In this document: positions 54,528-63,185 of the stretch, piece after piece
Layout: each line of letters starts with the position of its first letter
Numbering within the stretch: position 1 is the first letter of the stretch
Assembly: GCF_031199965.1 (NCBI RefSeq)
Contig: NZ_CP133605.1
Location: 3,814,501-3,878,500, forward strand
Direction: 5' to 3'
Length of the DNA: 64,000 nt
DNA from: Paenibacillus sp. D2_2
GTDB taxonomy: Bacteria; Bacillota; Bacilli; Paenibacillales; Paenibacillaceae
Position numbers and translations under genes: made by a program
The notes under the pieces: generated by a model
What the model saw: the letters and a program-made list of their open reading frames with translations, nothing else
Database searches by the model: none
Told to the model about the DNA's origin: nothing

Positions 54528-54570
54528 AACAACCCAACCATTGATAGCTGTTATCTAGGCTGGGTTGTAT
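54528..54570. terminator. Hairpin, ACCCAGCC-type
   Basis: ACAACCCAACC...GATAGCTGTTATC...GGCTGGGTTGT, a long imperfect stem nearly the same as the one at 61468. It lies between the SecD-like lipoprotein gene and the zinc-finger gene and could act as terminator of the latter. Confidence 0.55.
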
Positions 54571-54668
54571 GTTATGTGAGCTTGAATCATTTTCATATTC
54601 ATATCTCCAAAGTTTCATTACATATTCTAACTGGGTTTTCGAGTTCTTCCTGACTTACTTAATGTTCT

Positions 54669-54985
54669 TTATTTTACTACTCTAGAATACTGTTCGGTTA
54701 TCTCCCAATTTTTGTATTGTATCAGTCGAGCGATATTTACAACTGTTGAAAGAAGCACAACAAATCCAACAATAAAGAATATTACTCCATTCGAACTTTC
54801 TAATAAAAATATCTTCTGATAGTAGATCTCTTGATTTTATTAATAAAATGATTATAACAATCCTCACAAATTACAGTTTTTCTCTTCCCCACTAAGAGCA
54901 AACAATTTACACAATAATCTTTATTGCAAAATGGACAACTCTTTTCATGTTCTTTATCAACATGCTTAAAACATGCTTTCATCAT
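54669..54985 (-). CDS. Small B-box-like zinc-finger membrane protein (frameshifted)
   Basis: ATG 54985 (GAGGGG upstream): CFKHVDKEHEKSCPFCNKDY, CVNCLLLVGKRK, CEDCYNHFINKIK, with eight Cys/His in C-x2-H / C-x2-C pairs typical of a B-box-like cross-brace. A frame change near 54815-54835 continues to a membrane segment GVIFFIVGFVVLLSTVVNIA and a short tail ending at 54669. About 105 residues. Such proteins occur in Firmicutes with unknown roles. Confidence 0.6.
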
Positions 54986-55076
54986 TTACTCCCCTCTCGT
55001 ATGAGGGCCTGACCTCCTCGAGCCACTTATTTGATGCTATTACTCATTTGGATCCTCTCACTCCATATTGATGCCT

Positions 55077-55304
55077 TCATCGAGTGTATGAGGTAGAGTC
55101 GAGTATATTAATCGTGTTCTGAGAGTCAAAATTAAGTGAATATCTTATTGTCTTTCCTTCGGAAATATAATTTACATCTATTTTTTCTATATGATCTGTG
55201 TGTGCAATAATCTTATGTATCTTGTGTGGGTAGTTGTAAAATCCAATAATCCCCATTATTAAAATTGCTATTACAAACAATATCAATAATTTTCGTTTTA
55301 TCAA
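55077..55304 (-). CDS. Small membrane-anchored protein, perhaps truncated
   Basis: N-terminal membrane segment (LLILFVIAILIMGIIGFYN) and a short outer domain (HIEKIDVNYISEGKTIRYSLNF in part). The end LDSTSYTR may be another frameshift product, because a neighbouring frame reads DSTLPHTLDEGINME. Resembles DUF5301-like envelope proteins; function unknown. Confidence 0.5.
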   Translation of the reverse strand: MIKRKLLILFVIAILIMGIIGFYNYPHKIHKIIAHTDHIEKIDVNYISEGKTIRYSLNFDSQNTINILDSTSYTR

Positions 55305-55337
55305 TTAGGTTCTCCCACCTTAAACACATCACGTCAC

Positions 55338-55733
55338 TTACTTCTTCCTTGTCATCAAAAACGCTTTATCTGCTTTTTCAAATCCTAATTTAGGATAGTA
55401 ATCAACAGCTGTTGGTGCGGCAAGTAGTATTAATGAACATTCATCTCCAATTTTTGTATGGACACGTTGTACTAATTCTTTTCCAATTCCGTGATTTTGA
55501 TATCTTTGGTCCACCGCCAGATCAGATAAGTAACAGGAATACGAATAGTCAGTTATAGCTCTGGCTACCCCAACCATCTTATCATCATCCCAGGCGGTAA
55601 TTATAATATCTGTATTATCGATCATTCTCTGGATTCTCTCCACCTCTTCATAAGGTCTTATAATCCCGGAGTTCCTGAAAACTTCTGCAACATCGCGTGC
55701 ATTTTGTTCTTTTTTATCTGAGAAAATGATCAT
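55338..55733 (-). CDS. Small GNAT acetyltransferase
   Basis: A 131-residue single GNAT domain: MVGVARAITDYSYSCYLSDL, VDQRYQNHGIGKELVQRV (acetyl-CoA loop) and AVDYYPKLGFEKADKAFLM. Length and layout resemble YhbS/aac(6')-like minimal GNATs. The substrate is unknown. Confidence 0.85.
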   Translation of the reverse strand: MIIFSDKKEQNARDVAEVFRNSGIIRPYEEVERIQRMIDNTDIIITAWDDDKMVGVARAITDYSYSCYLSDLAVDQRYQNHGIGKELVQRVHTKIGDECSLILLAAPTAVDYYPKLGFEKADKAFLMTRKK

Positions 55734-55767
55734 ATTATTGCTCCTTCAGTGTAAAAAATTATTATTA

Positions 55768-56397
55768 TTATAATCTCTTCTCGTAACTTTCCTCCAACCC
55801 TTTCCTGATTACGTCTTCTGTAAATTCAATTGAATTCACATGATCCTTTAAAATAGCTGAAACCGACGGCAAAGCGTCGTTATCCGCCCATGACTGGGTA
55901 TCCCATACCTTAGATCGTTTAAAGGCTTTAGCGCAATGAATGAAGCATTCCTCGACTTCTACTCCAATCCCTAATAGGGGCTGTTTATCTCTAGATTTCA
56001 TCTGTTCTAGAATGTCTTGATCCTTGATTACAAAAGCTTTCCCATTGATCCTAAGCGTCTCTTCTAGTCCGGGGATAATAAATATCATACCGATCCTTGG
56101 ATTTAACAAAATATTTCTTAATGAATCATTTCTACGATTACCTGGTCTCTCTGGGATCACTAAGTACTTCTCATCTAAGACAAGAACCGATCCAGGAACA
56201 TCTCCTCGTGGAGACACATCACAAAGCCCTTGATCATCCGCAGTGGATATAAATAATAATGGGGACATGGAGATAAAATTTCGACAATGAGCATCTAAGT
56301 ATTGTATGGCTTTCTTCTTGACGATTTCACTCGGATAACCCAAGAGATCTCTAATCTCTGCTTCTGAAGACACGATTTCTTTAAAAGGCATCTGCAT
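55768..56397 (-). CDS. Pyridoxamine-phosphate-oxidase-like FMN-binding protein
   Basis: A 209-residue protein: FISMSPLLFISTADDQGLCD, VSPRGDVPGSVLVLDEKYLVIPER-type core (shown VSPRGDVPGSV), PGNRRNDSLRNILLNPRIGM and LRINGKAFVI. This is the MSMEG_1061-type branch of split-barrel flavoproteins. Probable redox or FMN-dependent role; no specific substrate known. Confidence 0.82.
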   Translation of the reverse strand: MQMPFKEIVSSEAEIRDLLGYPSEIVKKKAIQYLDAHCRNFISMSPLLFISTADDQGLCDVSPRGDVPGSVLVLDEKYLVIPERPGNRRNDSLRNILLNPRIGMIFIIPGLEETLRINGKAFVIKDQDILEQMKSRDKQPLLGIGVEVEECFIHCAKAFKRSKVWDTQSWADNDALPSVSAILKDHVNSIEFTEDVIRKGLEESYEKRL

Positions 56398-56463
56398 ACG
56401 AGCACCTCTATTCTTCTTTTTACAGCATCTGTTATGAATCCCTTAATTCGGAGCTATTTTATC

Positions 56464-56814
56464 TCACCAGTACTTGAATTTCTTTACCCTCAATAAAATA
56501 ATGCAAATAAAATACACCAGGCATACAATCCTATAAGTCGAATACACTCCATCACCATAGCTCATAAATATACCGTACGGAATACTCCATATGAACGAAA
56601 TTAACATAACTAGAATTCTTGATTGAAATAGGCCGATTGAAAATAAACACGCAGGAAGCACAAACATCACGAACGAAGTGGTTGGATCAGCTTTATTCAT
56701 CCCTTCAAAGTATGGATCTTCCCAAACTAAAAGAATCCAAAGTATGATTGACACCAAACTTGCTAAATAACCAAGTAACTTAATATGTCGTACTTTGAAA
56801 ATATGAATCCCCAC
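56464..56814 (-). CDS. Four-helix membrane protein, unknown
   Basis: A 116-residue protein with about four membrane segments (LLGYLASLVSIILWILLVW, FVMFVLPACLFSIGLFQ, ILVMLISFIWSIPYGIFMS, YRIVCLVYFICIILLRV). It lies two bases after the Nudix gene stop and is probably co-transcribed. Function unknown. Confidence 0.7.
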   Translation of the reverse strand: MGIHIFKVRHIKLLGYLASLVSIILWILLVWEDPYFEGMNKADPTTSFVMFVLPACLFSIGLFQSRILVMLISFIWSIPYGIFMSYGDGVYSTYRIVCLVYFICIILLRVKKFKYW

Positions 56815-56816
56815 CC

Positions 56817-57269
56817 TTAACCTCTTCTGTTTCTTAATTCCTCAACGATAGGTCGTACAGGAGGACTGATCTTCTCAGGCAGCTCATCTATTCGAAAGAA
56901 CCTGATGTCCTTTCCTTCATCATTCAGTTTTTCTTCACCCTTATAGGAGTCACTCGTGTAAACTATATCTACGTTGTACACTTCATCTCCATTTGGATAT
57001 TTATAGTACAGTTCTTCACCAGAAAAGACACCAAATAAATTTAAGCTATCTACAATGAGTCCAGTTTCTTCAAATACTTCTCTTGCAGCTGTCTCCTCAA
57101 CCTTCTCACCTAGTTCAACTGCCCCTCCTGGAAAACACCAGCTGTCATTATCCGTCCTATGAAGCATCAAAACTTCTCCATCCGGATTATTAATAATAAC
57201 GCTCGAACCGCACATGATGATGGGACGAGTCCCTACTAACTTTCTCATTTCTCTAATGTATTCTTTCAT
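56817..57269 (-). CDS. Nudix hydrolase
   Basis: The Nudix box is intact: GGAVELGEKVEET with AAREVFEETGL (pattern G-x5-E-x7-RE-x2-E-x-G). N-terminal PIIMCGSSVIINNPDGEVL and C-terminal PPVRPIVEELRNR. It hydrolyses a nucleoside-diphosphate-linked compound; the specific substrate cannot be told. 150 residues, normal. Confidence 0.9.
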   Translation of the reverse strand: MKEYIREMRKLVGTRPIIMCGSSVIINNPDGEVLMLHRTDNDSWCFPGGAVELGEKVEETAAREVFEETGLIVDSLNLFGVFSGEELYYKYPNGDEVYNVDIVYTSDSYKGEEKLNDEGKDIRFFRIDELPEKISPPVRPIVEELRNRRG

Positions 57270-57304
57270 ATGGTTACCTCATACGTTCATTGTCCGTCTT
57301 TTCA

Positions 57305-58304
57305 TTAAACCTCAATTGGATTAAATAGAAATGGAGCTCCATTTAAATAGTTTCTTAATATGGCCTGAGCATAGGGTTGCTCTTCTTTCAAACCCTCGGT
57401 TTCTCTTGGATGGGGGCATGATGACAATAATTATCGATCATAACCATTACCGCAAAATTTTCTAATGCTGGTAGCCAATCCTCTTCCAACTTCCTAATGC
57501 TCTGATACCCCTTAATGACTAACTCTCTTTGCACAGGATAAAGCCCTAAAATCGTATGTGCTACATCATAAAGAAAATACCCAAAACCACATCTTCCAAA
57601 ATCAATTGGGTGGGGATCGCCATTATGAAATATAATGTTGCCTTGGTGCAGATCTCCATGAATCAGCCCGTAATTATTTCCATTATTTTGTAATGTATTA
57701 AGCCAGCATAAAACCTTCTCGATTGCAGATCGATACAGTTTATATTCTGCATCCGTCAGAAAACGATGATAGTGTTCAGCTAACCTTGTCGTTGCTTGTA
57801 TAAAGCTTTGCTCCCCCATTCAGGACGTTCAAAACCTGAAGGTAATTCGAAATTTTGCGCTACAGAATGTAACTTTGCCAAAAGTATTCCTTCTTTAATG
57901 ATTTCGTCCTCGGTAAGTCCACCGCTCTTATGTTCACCCTCTACCCAACGCATCAATGATACATGAGCATTGTGACCAGTTCCCTGATCAATCGTAACGC
58001 TTCTTGAGCCATTACGGTCTAGAACCCCTATTGGAACAGGAGTATCCAGTCTATCGTTCAGAGCTTCTAACCAAGCGAGTTCAGAATCTATCGCTTCTTT
58101 TTTCATTTCAGAATGAATGCGGAGAAGAAATGTTCCATCGTTACTTGTCTCTATTACGAAAGTAGCTGTGTCAGATAGTTGGTTAAACCGTATTTGAGTC
58201 CAATCTAGATCATAATTTTGAAATGCCGACAGAGCCAGCCTCTTTGTCTGTACAATTGTCTCTTGAATCGATTCATCAGAATCTAATTGAAATATTTTGT
58301 CCAT
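57305..58304 (-). CDS. Aminoglycoside/choline-kinase-like phosphotransferase (two frameshifts)
   Basis: N-lobe FVIETSNDGTFLLRIHSE; catalytic loop LIHGDLHQGNIIF and metal-binding PIDFGRCGFGYFLYD. Adding one G to the run 57813-57817 joins ERPEWG to EQSFIQATTRLAEH. Adding one to 57412-57416 gives CHHAPHPRETEGLKEEQ and an end PFLFNPIEV at 57305. Reconstructed length about 333 residues. Phosphotransfer to an unknown alcohol or amine is predicted; resistance to an antibiotic is possible but unsupported. Confidence 0.87.
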
Positions 58305-58315
58305 GTCATTTCCTT

Positions 58316-59063
58316 TCAGAGTGTCTCAAAATCTTTAAAATTACATCGCCAATCCGTTACAAACGCCGGATAATATCCAGCACGATATGCCACTCGTTGT
58401 GAGGCGATATTGCTTGAGATTACATCATAGAGTGGCACGCAGCCACGATTTAATAGTTCATAGGTTAAGCTGTTTACTATATAAATAAGCTGCCAGCCCT
58501 GAATTACGGTACTCAGGAAGAACATCTACACCCATTTGCCAAATCTTCGCACACACATTCCCTGCACCGGCCATGGCAACCATTTTATCGTTGTGCTTAG
58601 CAAGTACACCGAGCACAGTCTGGTAAGGATGATTCATTTCAGAAATGATAGCGTTGTCAAACCCTTCAATTCCTAATAATTTAGCAATCTCATCCTTCTC
58701 TACCACTTCATATGAAAAATCGGCTGGAGGTAACATTCGCTTCATTTTTTGAAAATCAGGGAGAAAATGCAGATATAGTCCTCTAATAAACGGTAAGGAG
58801 AAGATCGTATCTCTATCTTTTCCTTGCATATGCGCTTTAGCAATCGCCAGTCGTTCTGGTGTCGCCGATACTACAATGGATTTCCCCATAGACAATATCT
58901 CAAAATAGCGCTCTTTTCTCGGGTATGGTCTACGTCCCGGATTCTCCTTAGCGTCCACAAAAACAATACTGTCTTGTTCAGCATTTAAATCCTCGACTGT
59001 GCAGTTCAGATCAATTGCAAGCTGGGTCTGCACGATATGTACCATTTCTTCTTGGGTTATCAT
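58316..59063 (-). CDS. GNAT acetyltransferase (frameshifted)
   Basis: N-terminal part of about 90 residues with DAKENPGRRPYPRKERYFEI, then GNAT core MVAMAGAGNVCAKIWQMGVD and VLPEYRNSGLAAYLV. The frame breaks at about 58478-58486, joining to NSLTYELLNRGCVPLYD and ISSNIASQRVAYRAGYYPA. Length about 249. It resembles the YkkB/GCN5 type with an N-terminal accessory domain. Substrate unknown. Confidence 0.82.
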
Positions 59064-59112
59064 TTCCGCGTCTCCTTATCTAATAAGAATCTAAAGAGAA
59101 TTCTCAATAGAC

Positions 59113-59553
59113 TTACTCGATAATATCTTCAATTGTCTTCTCATACATAACTTCATCAGTTAATGAATAATTCGCTTTTCGATAAGTTTTTTGAGCTGTT
59201 ATATTGTCATGGCCGGTTAATATCTTAATTTCCTTAACGCTGATTTGGAGCAAACTTTCTTCTAACAAGTTAATTATTTTCGATCCCCAGCCTTTTCCTC
59301 GCTCTTCTTCAACAACATATAGTTCCGTTATTTCTCCATGGGGTTCCGGGTAACAAAAAGAATTGTAGTATTGAGCACAGCCAAAGCCTACCGCTCGATC
59401 GTTACAAATAGCTAGTGCAATGATCTCATTGGTGTTCAGAAGACTTTGCTTCACTTCTACAAGGGATCGTTCTACACCATTAAATTTGTAATTTAATTCA
59501 ATTAACGAAGAACAGTCATCAAAAGTTGCTAGCCTTATAGTATTATTGGTCAA
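59113..59553 (-). CDS. GNAT acetyltransferase
   Basis: A 146-residue GNAT: NTIRLATFDDCSSLIELNY, AVGFGCAQYYNSFCYPEPHG, ITELYVVEEERGKGWGSKII (acetyl-CoA loop), ILTGHDNITAQKTYRKANYS. Layout like small-molecule or antibiotic N-acetyltransferases; substrate not known. Confidence 0.86.
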   Translation of the reverse strand: MTNNTIRLATFDDCSSLIELNYKFNGVERSLVEVKQSLLNTNEIIALAICNDRAVGFGCAQYYNSFCYPEPHGEITELYVVEEERGKGWGSKIINLLEESLLQISVKEIKILTGHDNITAQKTYRKANYSLTDEVMYEKTIEDIIE

Positions 59554-59577
59554 TGGATGCGTCCCACCTTATCTAAC

Positions 59578-59847
59578 TTATTTCCATTTAGTATCAGTTT
59601 GGCGAAATTGATAAATAAGTAAAGAAACCAAAGCGATAATAAGTAATATTGTAACTGGCGCCCTACTTCCAGAATAATTCAGATTATTCTTAATCCAAAT
59701 TACAATAAAGAAGATGGAATACATCATTACAGTAATAAGGACACCATTCATATATTCGCCATCCTTGTGTTGAAAGCTAGCAATTAATGAAAAAATTAAT
59801 GCGATGGAAAAAATGATATAAAGCAGCAATTCGATCTCTCCTTCCAA
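59578..59847 (-). CDS. Three-helix membrane protein, unknown
   Basis: An 89-residue protein with three hydrophobic segments (LLLYIIFSIALIFSLIASF, GVLITVMMYSIFFIVIWI, VTILLIIALVSLLIYQF). No family recognised. Confidence 0.65.
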   Translation of the reverse strand: MEGEIELLLYIIFSIALIFSLIASFQHKDGEYMNGVLITVMMYSIFFIVIWIKNNLNYSGSRAPVTILLIIALVSLLIYQFRQTDTKWK

Positions 59848-59933
59848 AACAATAAGTACTCTAGGGTTATATAATTCACTCCCCCAACCCTAGATCACTC
59901 TAATCTTAAGCTGAAGCGTTGTTACTATATCAA

Positions 59934-60428
59934 TTAATACGTATCGTCGATTCTTATGTATCCATTTATTCGTTCTCGTTCCCTTTGAAAAACTCCTGAT
60001 TTATTATAAAAGTTTCCTTCTGCCGTTATGATTTTATCCTGCTCTATTCTTAACACAACTCCAATATGATCATTGGGGCCATTTCCTAAAATGTTATCGA
60101 ATATTACAAGATCCCCTTGATCTGGGATGAATGACGAATCGCTAACATGGTGATAGAACCCATGTAATTGTCCCCATTCTAACCAGGCTTCTACCCAGGC
60201 AAAATTACGTGAGACTGGCTCAGGGTATCGCACAGGTAATCTCACACCTGCCTCTGTGCAACAATGGTATACAAATGCAGCACACCAGTCGAAACCAATA
60301 TTTGCGTTATCTCTTGGAAAATATCTAAGGATCGGCACCAAATCCGGACCATATTTATGTTCATTTCCTATCAAAGGTTTAGAAGCTAATTCCTCGGCGA
60401 TTTGCGCCAGAAGCTCTCTTCTGTTCAT
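59934..60428 (-). CDS. CHAP-like amidase domain protein
   Basis: A 164-residue protein: GFDWCAAFVYHCCTEAGVRL holds the catalytic Cys, SFIPDQGDLVIFDN and GPNDHIGVVLRIEQDKIITAEGN (catalytic His) complete the CHAP pattern. No signal peptide is seen, so a cytoplasmic or unusual export route is implied. Its start overlaps the stop of the HXXEE gene by four bases. Confidence 0.78.
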   Translation of the reverse strand: MNRRELLAQIAEELASKPLIGNEHKYGPDLVPILRYFPRDNANIGFDWCAAFVYHCCTEAGVRLPVRYPEPVSRNFAWVEAWLEWGQLHGFYHHVSDSSFIPDQGDLVIFDNILGNGPNDHIGVVLRIEQDKIITAEGNFYNKSGVFQRERERINGYIRIDDTY

Positions 60429-60947
60429 AGTTTAACAATTCTCCTTCCAAGTTCATGACCGAGCAACACGATAGGTATGATGAGGAGCCCTATTGGAATG
60501 CTAATTAGGATTTCTCTCCACGTAACCAAATTTTCCATGGTCAATGTTATAAATAAATATACTGAATAAGGCAGAACGAGAAGTATGGCACTAACCACTC
60601 CGGGTGTATACATTTTTAAATATAATGATTGTTCCAACATGCGTAAATACGTGAAGGAAAAACAAAGTGTTGAAGGATAGGAATATAAAGAACTTACCTC
60701 GCTCTGCGGCAATAAAAACAAACGGAATAAAAACAATAAACTCTAATAAAACGGCAAGGGCAAATTGACCGCTAGTAATATTAAACATCTTATCTAACCG
60801 TTTGCTAATTCTTATAGGAACCTGGCCGATCACTTGATTTCTATTTTTCTTAATAAAAGATTCAACAAATATGATTTCTTCTAGATCATGTAGCAAAAAT
60901 ACAACAATAAATAACCATACAAGTGTTTGTATTGTCATCTTCATCAC
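60425..60947 (-). CDS. HXXEE-domain membrane protein (frameshifted)
   Basis: Begins IQTLVWLFIVVFLLHDLEEI, with the HDLEE motif that names the HXXEE family, followed by three further membrane segments. The frame breaks at about 60600-60622 (NVYT into PGVVSAILLVLPYSVYLFIT). About 174 residues. The function is unknown; the His-x-x-Glu-Glu could bind metal. Its ATG overlaps the DUF4362 gene stop. Confidence 0.75.
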
Positions 60948-61436
60948 CTTTCAATGAACAATAGAAAATACTCTTTCAGATCTGGGTCGCTGTAGCCAAT
61001 GTCATCTTTGCAAGAGGTTAGGTAGTATTCCGTTCCGTTGCGCTCTCCCCGAGGTCCGCTGCGTTTACCAATCTGCGCACAAGTTGTTTTCTTTACTCCT
61101 TTATCCTGTCCCCGAATCCGTCCCAAGAGTTATCATAAGTATATAGAATCTCTTCTCCATTAAACTCAAGATCCACAAATATGGGATCGCCCTCGTCAGT
61201 GTAACGAGCTAACGCAACACTGCTGCTAGTCTTATTCAAATAATCCTCATAGAACTTCTCTAATTTATCCATATTAGCTAACCCAGGAGGCCCTACAACA
61301 ACATAACCCTGTCTTTGAGCCTTTTCAAAGGACAATTTAGAGTGTAACGAATCTATCGGTTTATTATTAGGGCAGAATTGCAAGACACCAGCAATAGCAA
61401 TACAGATAAAGTAACAAGCACATATATTTTCTTCAT
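60944..61436 (-). CDS. DUF4362 lipoprotein (two frameshifts)
   Basis: ATG 61436 after GGGGGG: KKIYVLVTLSVLLLLVSCNS, a signal peptide with lipobox LVSC. A frame change near 61366-61385 leads to KPIDSLHSKLSFEKAQRQG, then DKLEKFYEDYLNKTSSSVAL, GDPIFVDLEFNGEEILYTYD. A second frame change near 61100-61126 leads to GVKKTTCAQIG and GTEYYLTSCKD. This is the DUF4362 pattern. Exported, role unknown. Last residues overlap the HXXEE start. Confidence 0.78.
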
Positions 61437-61467
61437 TCTTATTCCCCCCAATGAAATCCACACACAA

Positions 61468-61512
61468 AACGACCCAGCCTTAGATAGCTCTTATCTTAGG
61501 CTGGGTCGTTTG
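61468..61512 (-). terminator. Terminator of the MerR-like operon, ACCCAGCC-type
   Basis: ACGACCCAGCCTTAGAT pairs with ATCTTAGGCTGGGTCGT around AGCTCTT. It lies 32 bases beyond the MerR-like stop. The sequence is closely related to the hairpin at 54528. Confidence 0.75.
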
Positions 61513-61543
61513 TTGTTTGAGCGTCTTCCATAATTATACATGA

Positions 61544-61807
61544 TTATTCATCCATGTTGAGAGCCTCTTTAATTTGTGGGATCGACAATCCGTTTGATTT
61601 CAGTTCTTTAATCATTAGAATAAGAGCTACGGTATCTTCCCTTTTATATCTTCGTGTCAAATTTTCTTCCGCCTGTTCGAAAGGCAGCATGCCCTCTTCA
61701 GTGTAGAATTTCAACGTACTATAACGAGAATCCGTAAGCCGCACTAATTCACCTATAGATACGAACTCAGAGGTCAATATAGTCTCCATGGAACGTTGTC
61801 TGGACAT
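61544..61807 (-). CDS. Minimal MerR-like DNA-binding protein
   Basis: An 87-residue protein consisting of a MerR-type winged helix only: FVSIGELVRLTDSRYSTLKF, YTEEGMLPFEQAEENL, RRYKREDTVALILMIKEL, LSIPQIKEALN. There is no effector-binding or long dimerisation helix, unlike classic MerR activators (usually over 110 residues). TAAAGGAGTC precedes the ATG. It is 14 bases after the stop of the unknown gene upstream, so the two form an operon with a heptad-repeat leader at 62887. I infer that it binds those repeats. Confidence 0.82.
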   Translation of the reverse strand: MSRQRSMETILTSEFVSIGELVRLTDSRYSTLKFYTEEGMLPFEQAEENLTRRYKREDTVALILMIKELKSNGLSIPQIKEALNMDE

Positions 61808-61821
61808 GATACCTGACTCCT

Positions 61822-62812
61822 TTAGAATAAGGGTTTTGGGCGTAAACGCACACCATGAATTGGCACTCTCCCATAAGTAGCATACGGAATCGCTTCGTAT
61901 ATAATATTATCTACTTTAATTGTCGGAGTCTGCCCATCCTGTAACACCGTAACAGTATGGCCCTTAGCCTCTAAACGGTCCCTTACATCGTGTAACCTTT
62001 TTGTCGAATTAGAAAACATCTCCTCTGTGTCGATGAAAACAGACTGTGAGCGTTCAAGGATTGGAAAAAGAAAATTCATACCGATGCCCACCTGTGTCTT
62101 TACTACTCCTTTTTTCATGCGAAGGAATTTTTTTATTGCTAATTCGATTCCACTATGGATTTCGATTGTATATAATACTTTGGCTAGTGGAGCATTTTGA
62201 TATAATTTATACATTTCAGCACTTATTTTATCCAATTCACTCCGCGAGAAAAAATCATGCATACATCCGCTTTCACGAAGCAGCCAAATTAAACAGATTA
62301 TCTCATCTGTTACCAAGCCATCCTCCAGAAACTCTGCCCAATACTCTCTGTAATTCTTAAAAATCCTTGAATCTGGCTACGATATTCCTTGATATTAACG
62401 CCTGCGGAATCAAAATACAAATCACACCCTAAAATATGGGGGATTTCTTCGAGTAAGTTCGCTTCTTTTAGAGAATCCGAAATTGCGTGTTCAAGCTTTT
62501 TCAATATTTTGTCAGATAGGTTAGAAGCCTTTTTAAGCCACCAGTTCAGATCGCCCATTATTTCAGCATTTTTATGGGCTAAGGATTTTAATATAATTTC
62601 CCGATAGAGCGTGGTATGAGACTGCTCAAGCACATCTTTTTCAGAACTAATTTATTATTAGCTTGTGTAAAACCACTGTCTAAGTAGACCTCTAAAATAA
62701 CCGCCGCTGCTATGCAACGAAGAGCCACCTTCTTCGCAGTTGTCATCTCAAGACTTCTCTGCCCATTTAAAGCTATCATTGAAAAACTTTGTACCAATTT
62801 TAGATCTGTCAT
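61822..62812 (-). CDS. Unknown helical protein, possibly GPP34-like (two frameshifts)
   Basis: ATG 62812 after GGAGGAGG. About 330 residues once two one-base breaks are repaired: near 62625-62640 (LVLKKD into VLEQSHTTLYREIILKSLAH) and near 62312-62325 (LRITESIG into AEFLEDGLVTDEIICLIWLL). The N-terminal text (LVQSFSMIALNGQ, CIAAAVILEVYLDSG) is reminiscent of bacterial GPP34 (GOLPH3-like) proteins, but I cannot confirm this. The C-terminal 100 residues end in a beta-rich part (GHTVTVLQDGQTPTIKVDNI). No membrane segment or enzyme motif was seen. First gene of the MerR-like operon. Confidence 0.6.
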
Positions 62813-62886
62813 CGAAATCCTCCTCCAATCATCATTTTCTAAAAGCAGTTTGATGTTTATTTTGTATGAGGAATCAGTTGAAATTT

Positions 62887-62984
62887 ACTTACTACTTACT
62901 ACTTACTACTTATCGCTTACTACTTACTACTTACTACTTATCGCTTACTACTTACTATATAAGTTATTCTTTTTACTTTGTCAA
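62887..62984 (-). promoter_or_regulatory. Sigma-A promoter followed by ten contiguous 7-bp repeats
   Basis: On the minus strand TTGACA (62979-62984), a 17-base spacer and TATATA (62956-62961) form a near-ideal promoter. The run 62887-62956 is exactly ten heptads, read on the plus strand as ACTTACT x3, ACTTATC, GCTTACT, ACTTACT x2, ACTTATC, GCTTACT, ACTTACT. The last repeat touches the -10 box, so the array covers the transcription start and the first 60 or so transcribed bases. The four-unit block of 28 bp occurs twice. This looks like a multimeric operator. Confidence 0.8.
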
Positions 62985-63030
62985 GCGTTAAACACAAATA
63001 ATTCCATATAACAATTTTAGTCAATACAAT

Positions 63031-63082
63031 AAAAATAGGCTGCCTCTAAAGGCAGCCCATTGCCTATTGCAGAATAGGCAGT
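63031..63082. terminator. Two tandem hairpins
   Basis: GGCTGCC-TCTAAA-GGCAGCC (63038-63057) is followed by TGCCTAT-TGCAGA-ATAGGCA (63061-63080) and a T-rich stretch. They lie between the small minus-strand gene at 63186 and the MerR-like operon promoter and should end the former's transcript. A sister of the first hairpin occurs at 63915. Confidence 0.65.
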
Positions 63083-63185
63083 AGCTTTTCTTGTGAATCG
63101 GTGTAATTCTTCCCTCCATATACTATTTATGTATATTAACTTCGTTTTAAAAACATGAAACCCTTTATCTATGCAGTTTTCACGT

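Noticed and set aside
57305..58304. Aminoglycoside resistance gene
   Set aside because: The HGDLHxxN/IDFGR motifs are shared by many kinases; nothing in the sequence points to an antibiotic substrate.
62881..62960. CRISPR-like or iteron replication origin interpretation of the heptads
   Set aside because: Units are contiguous without spacers, no cas or rep gene is present, and the array is fused to a promoter, so an operator is the simpler reading.
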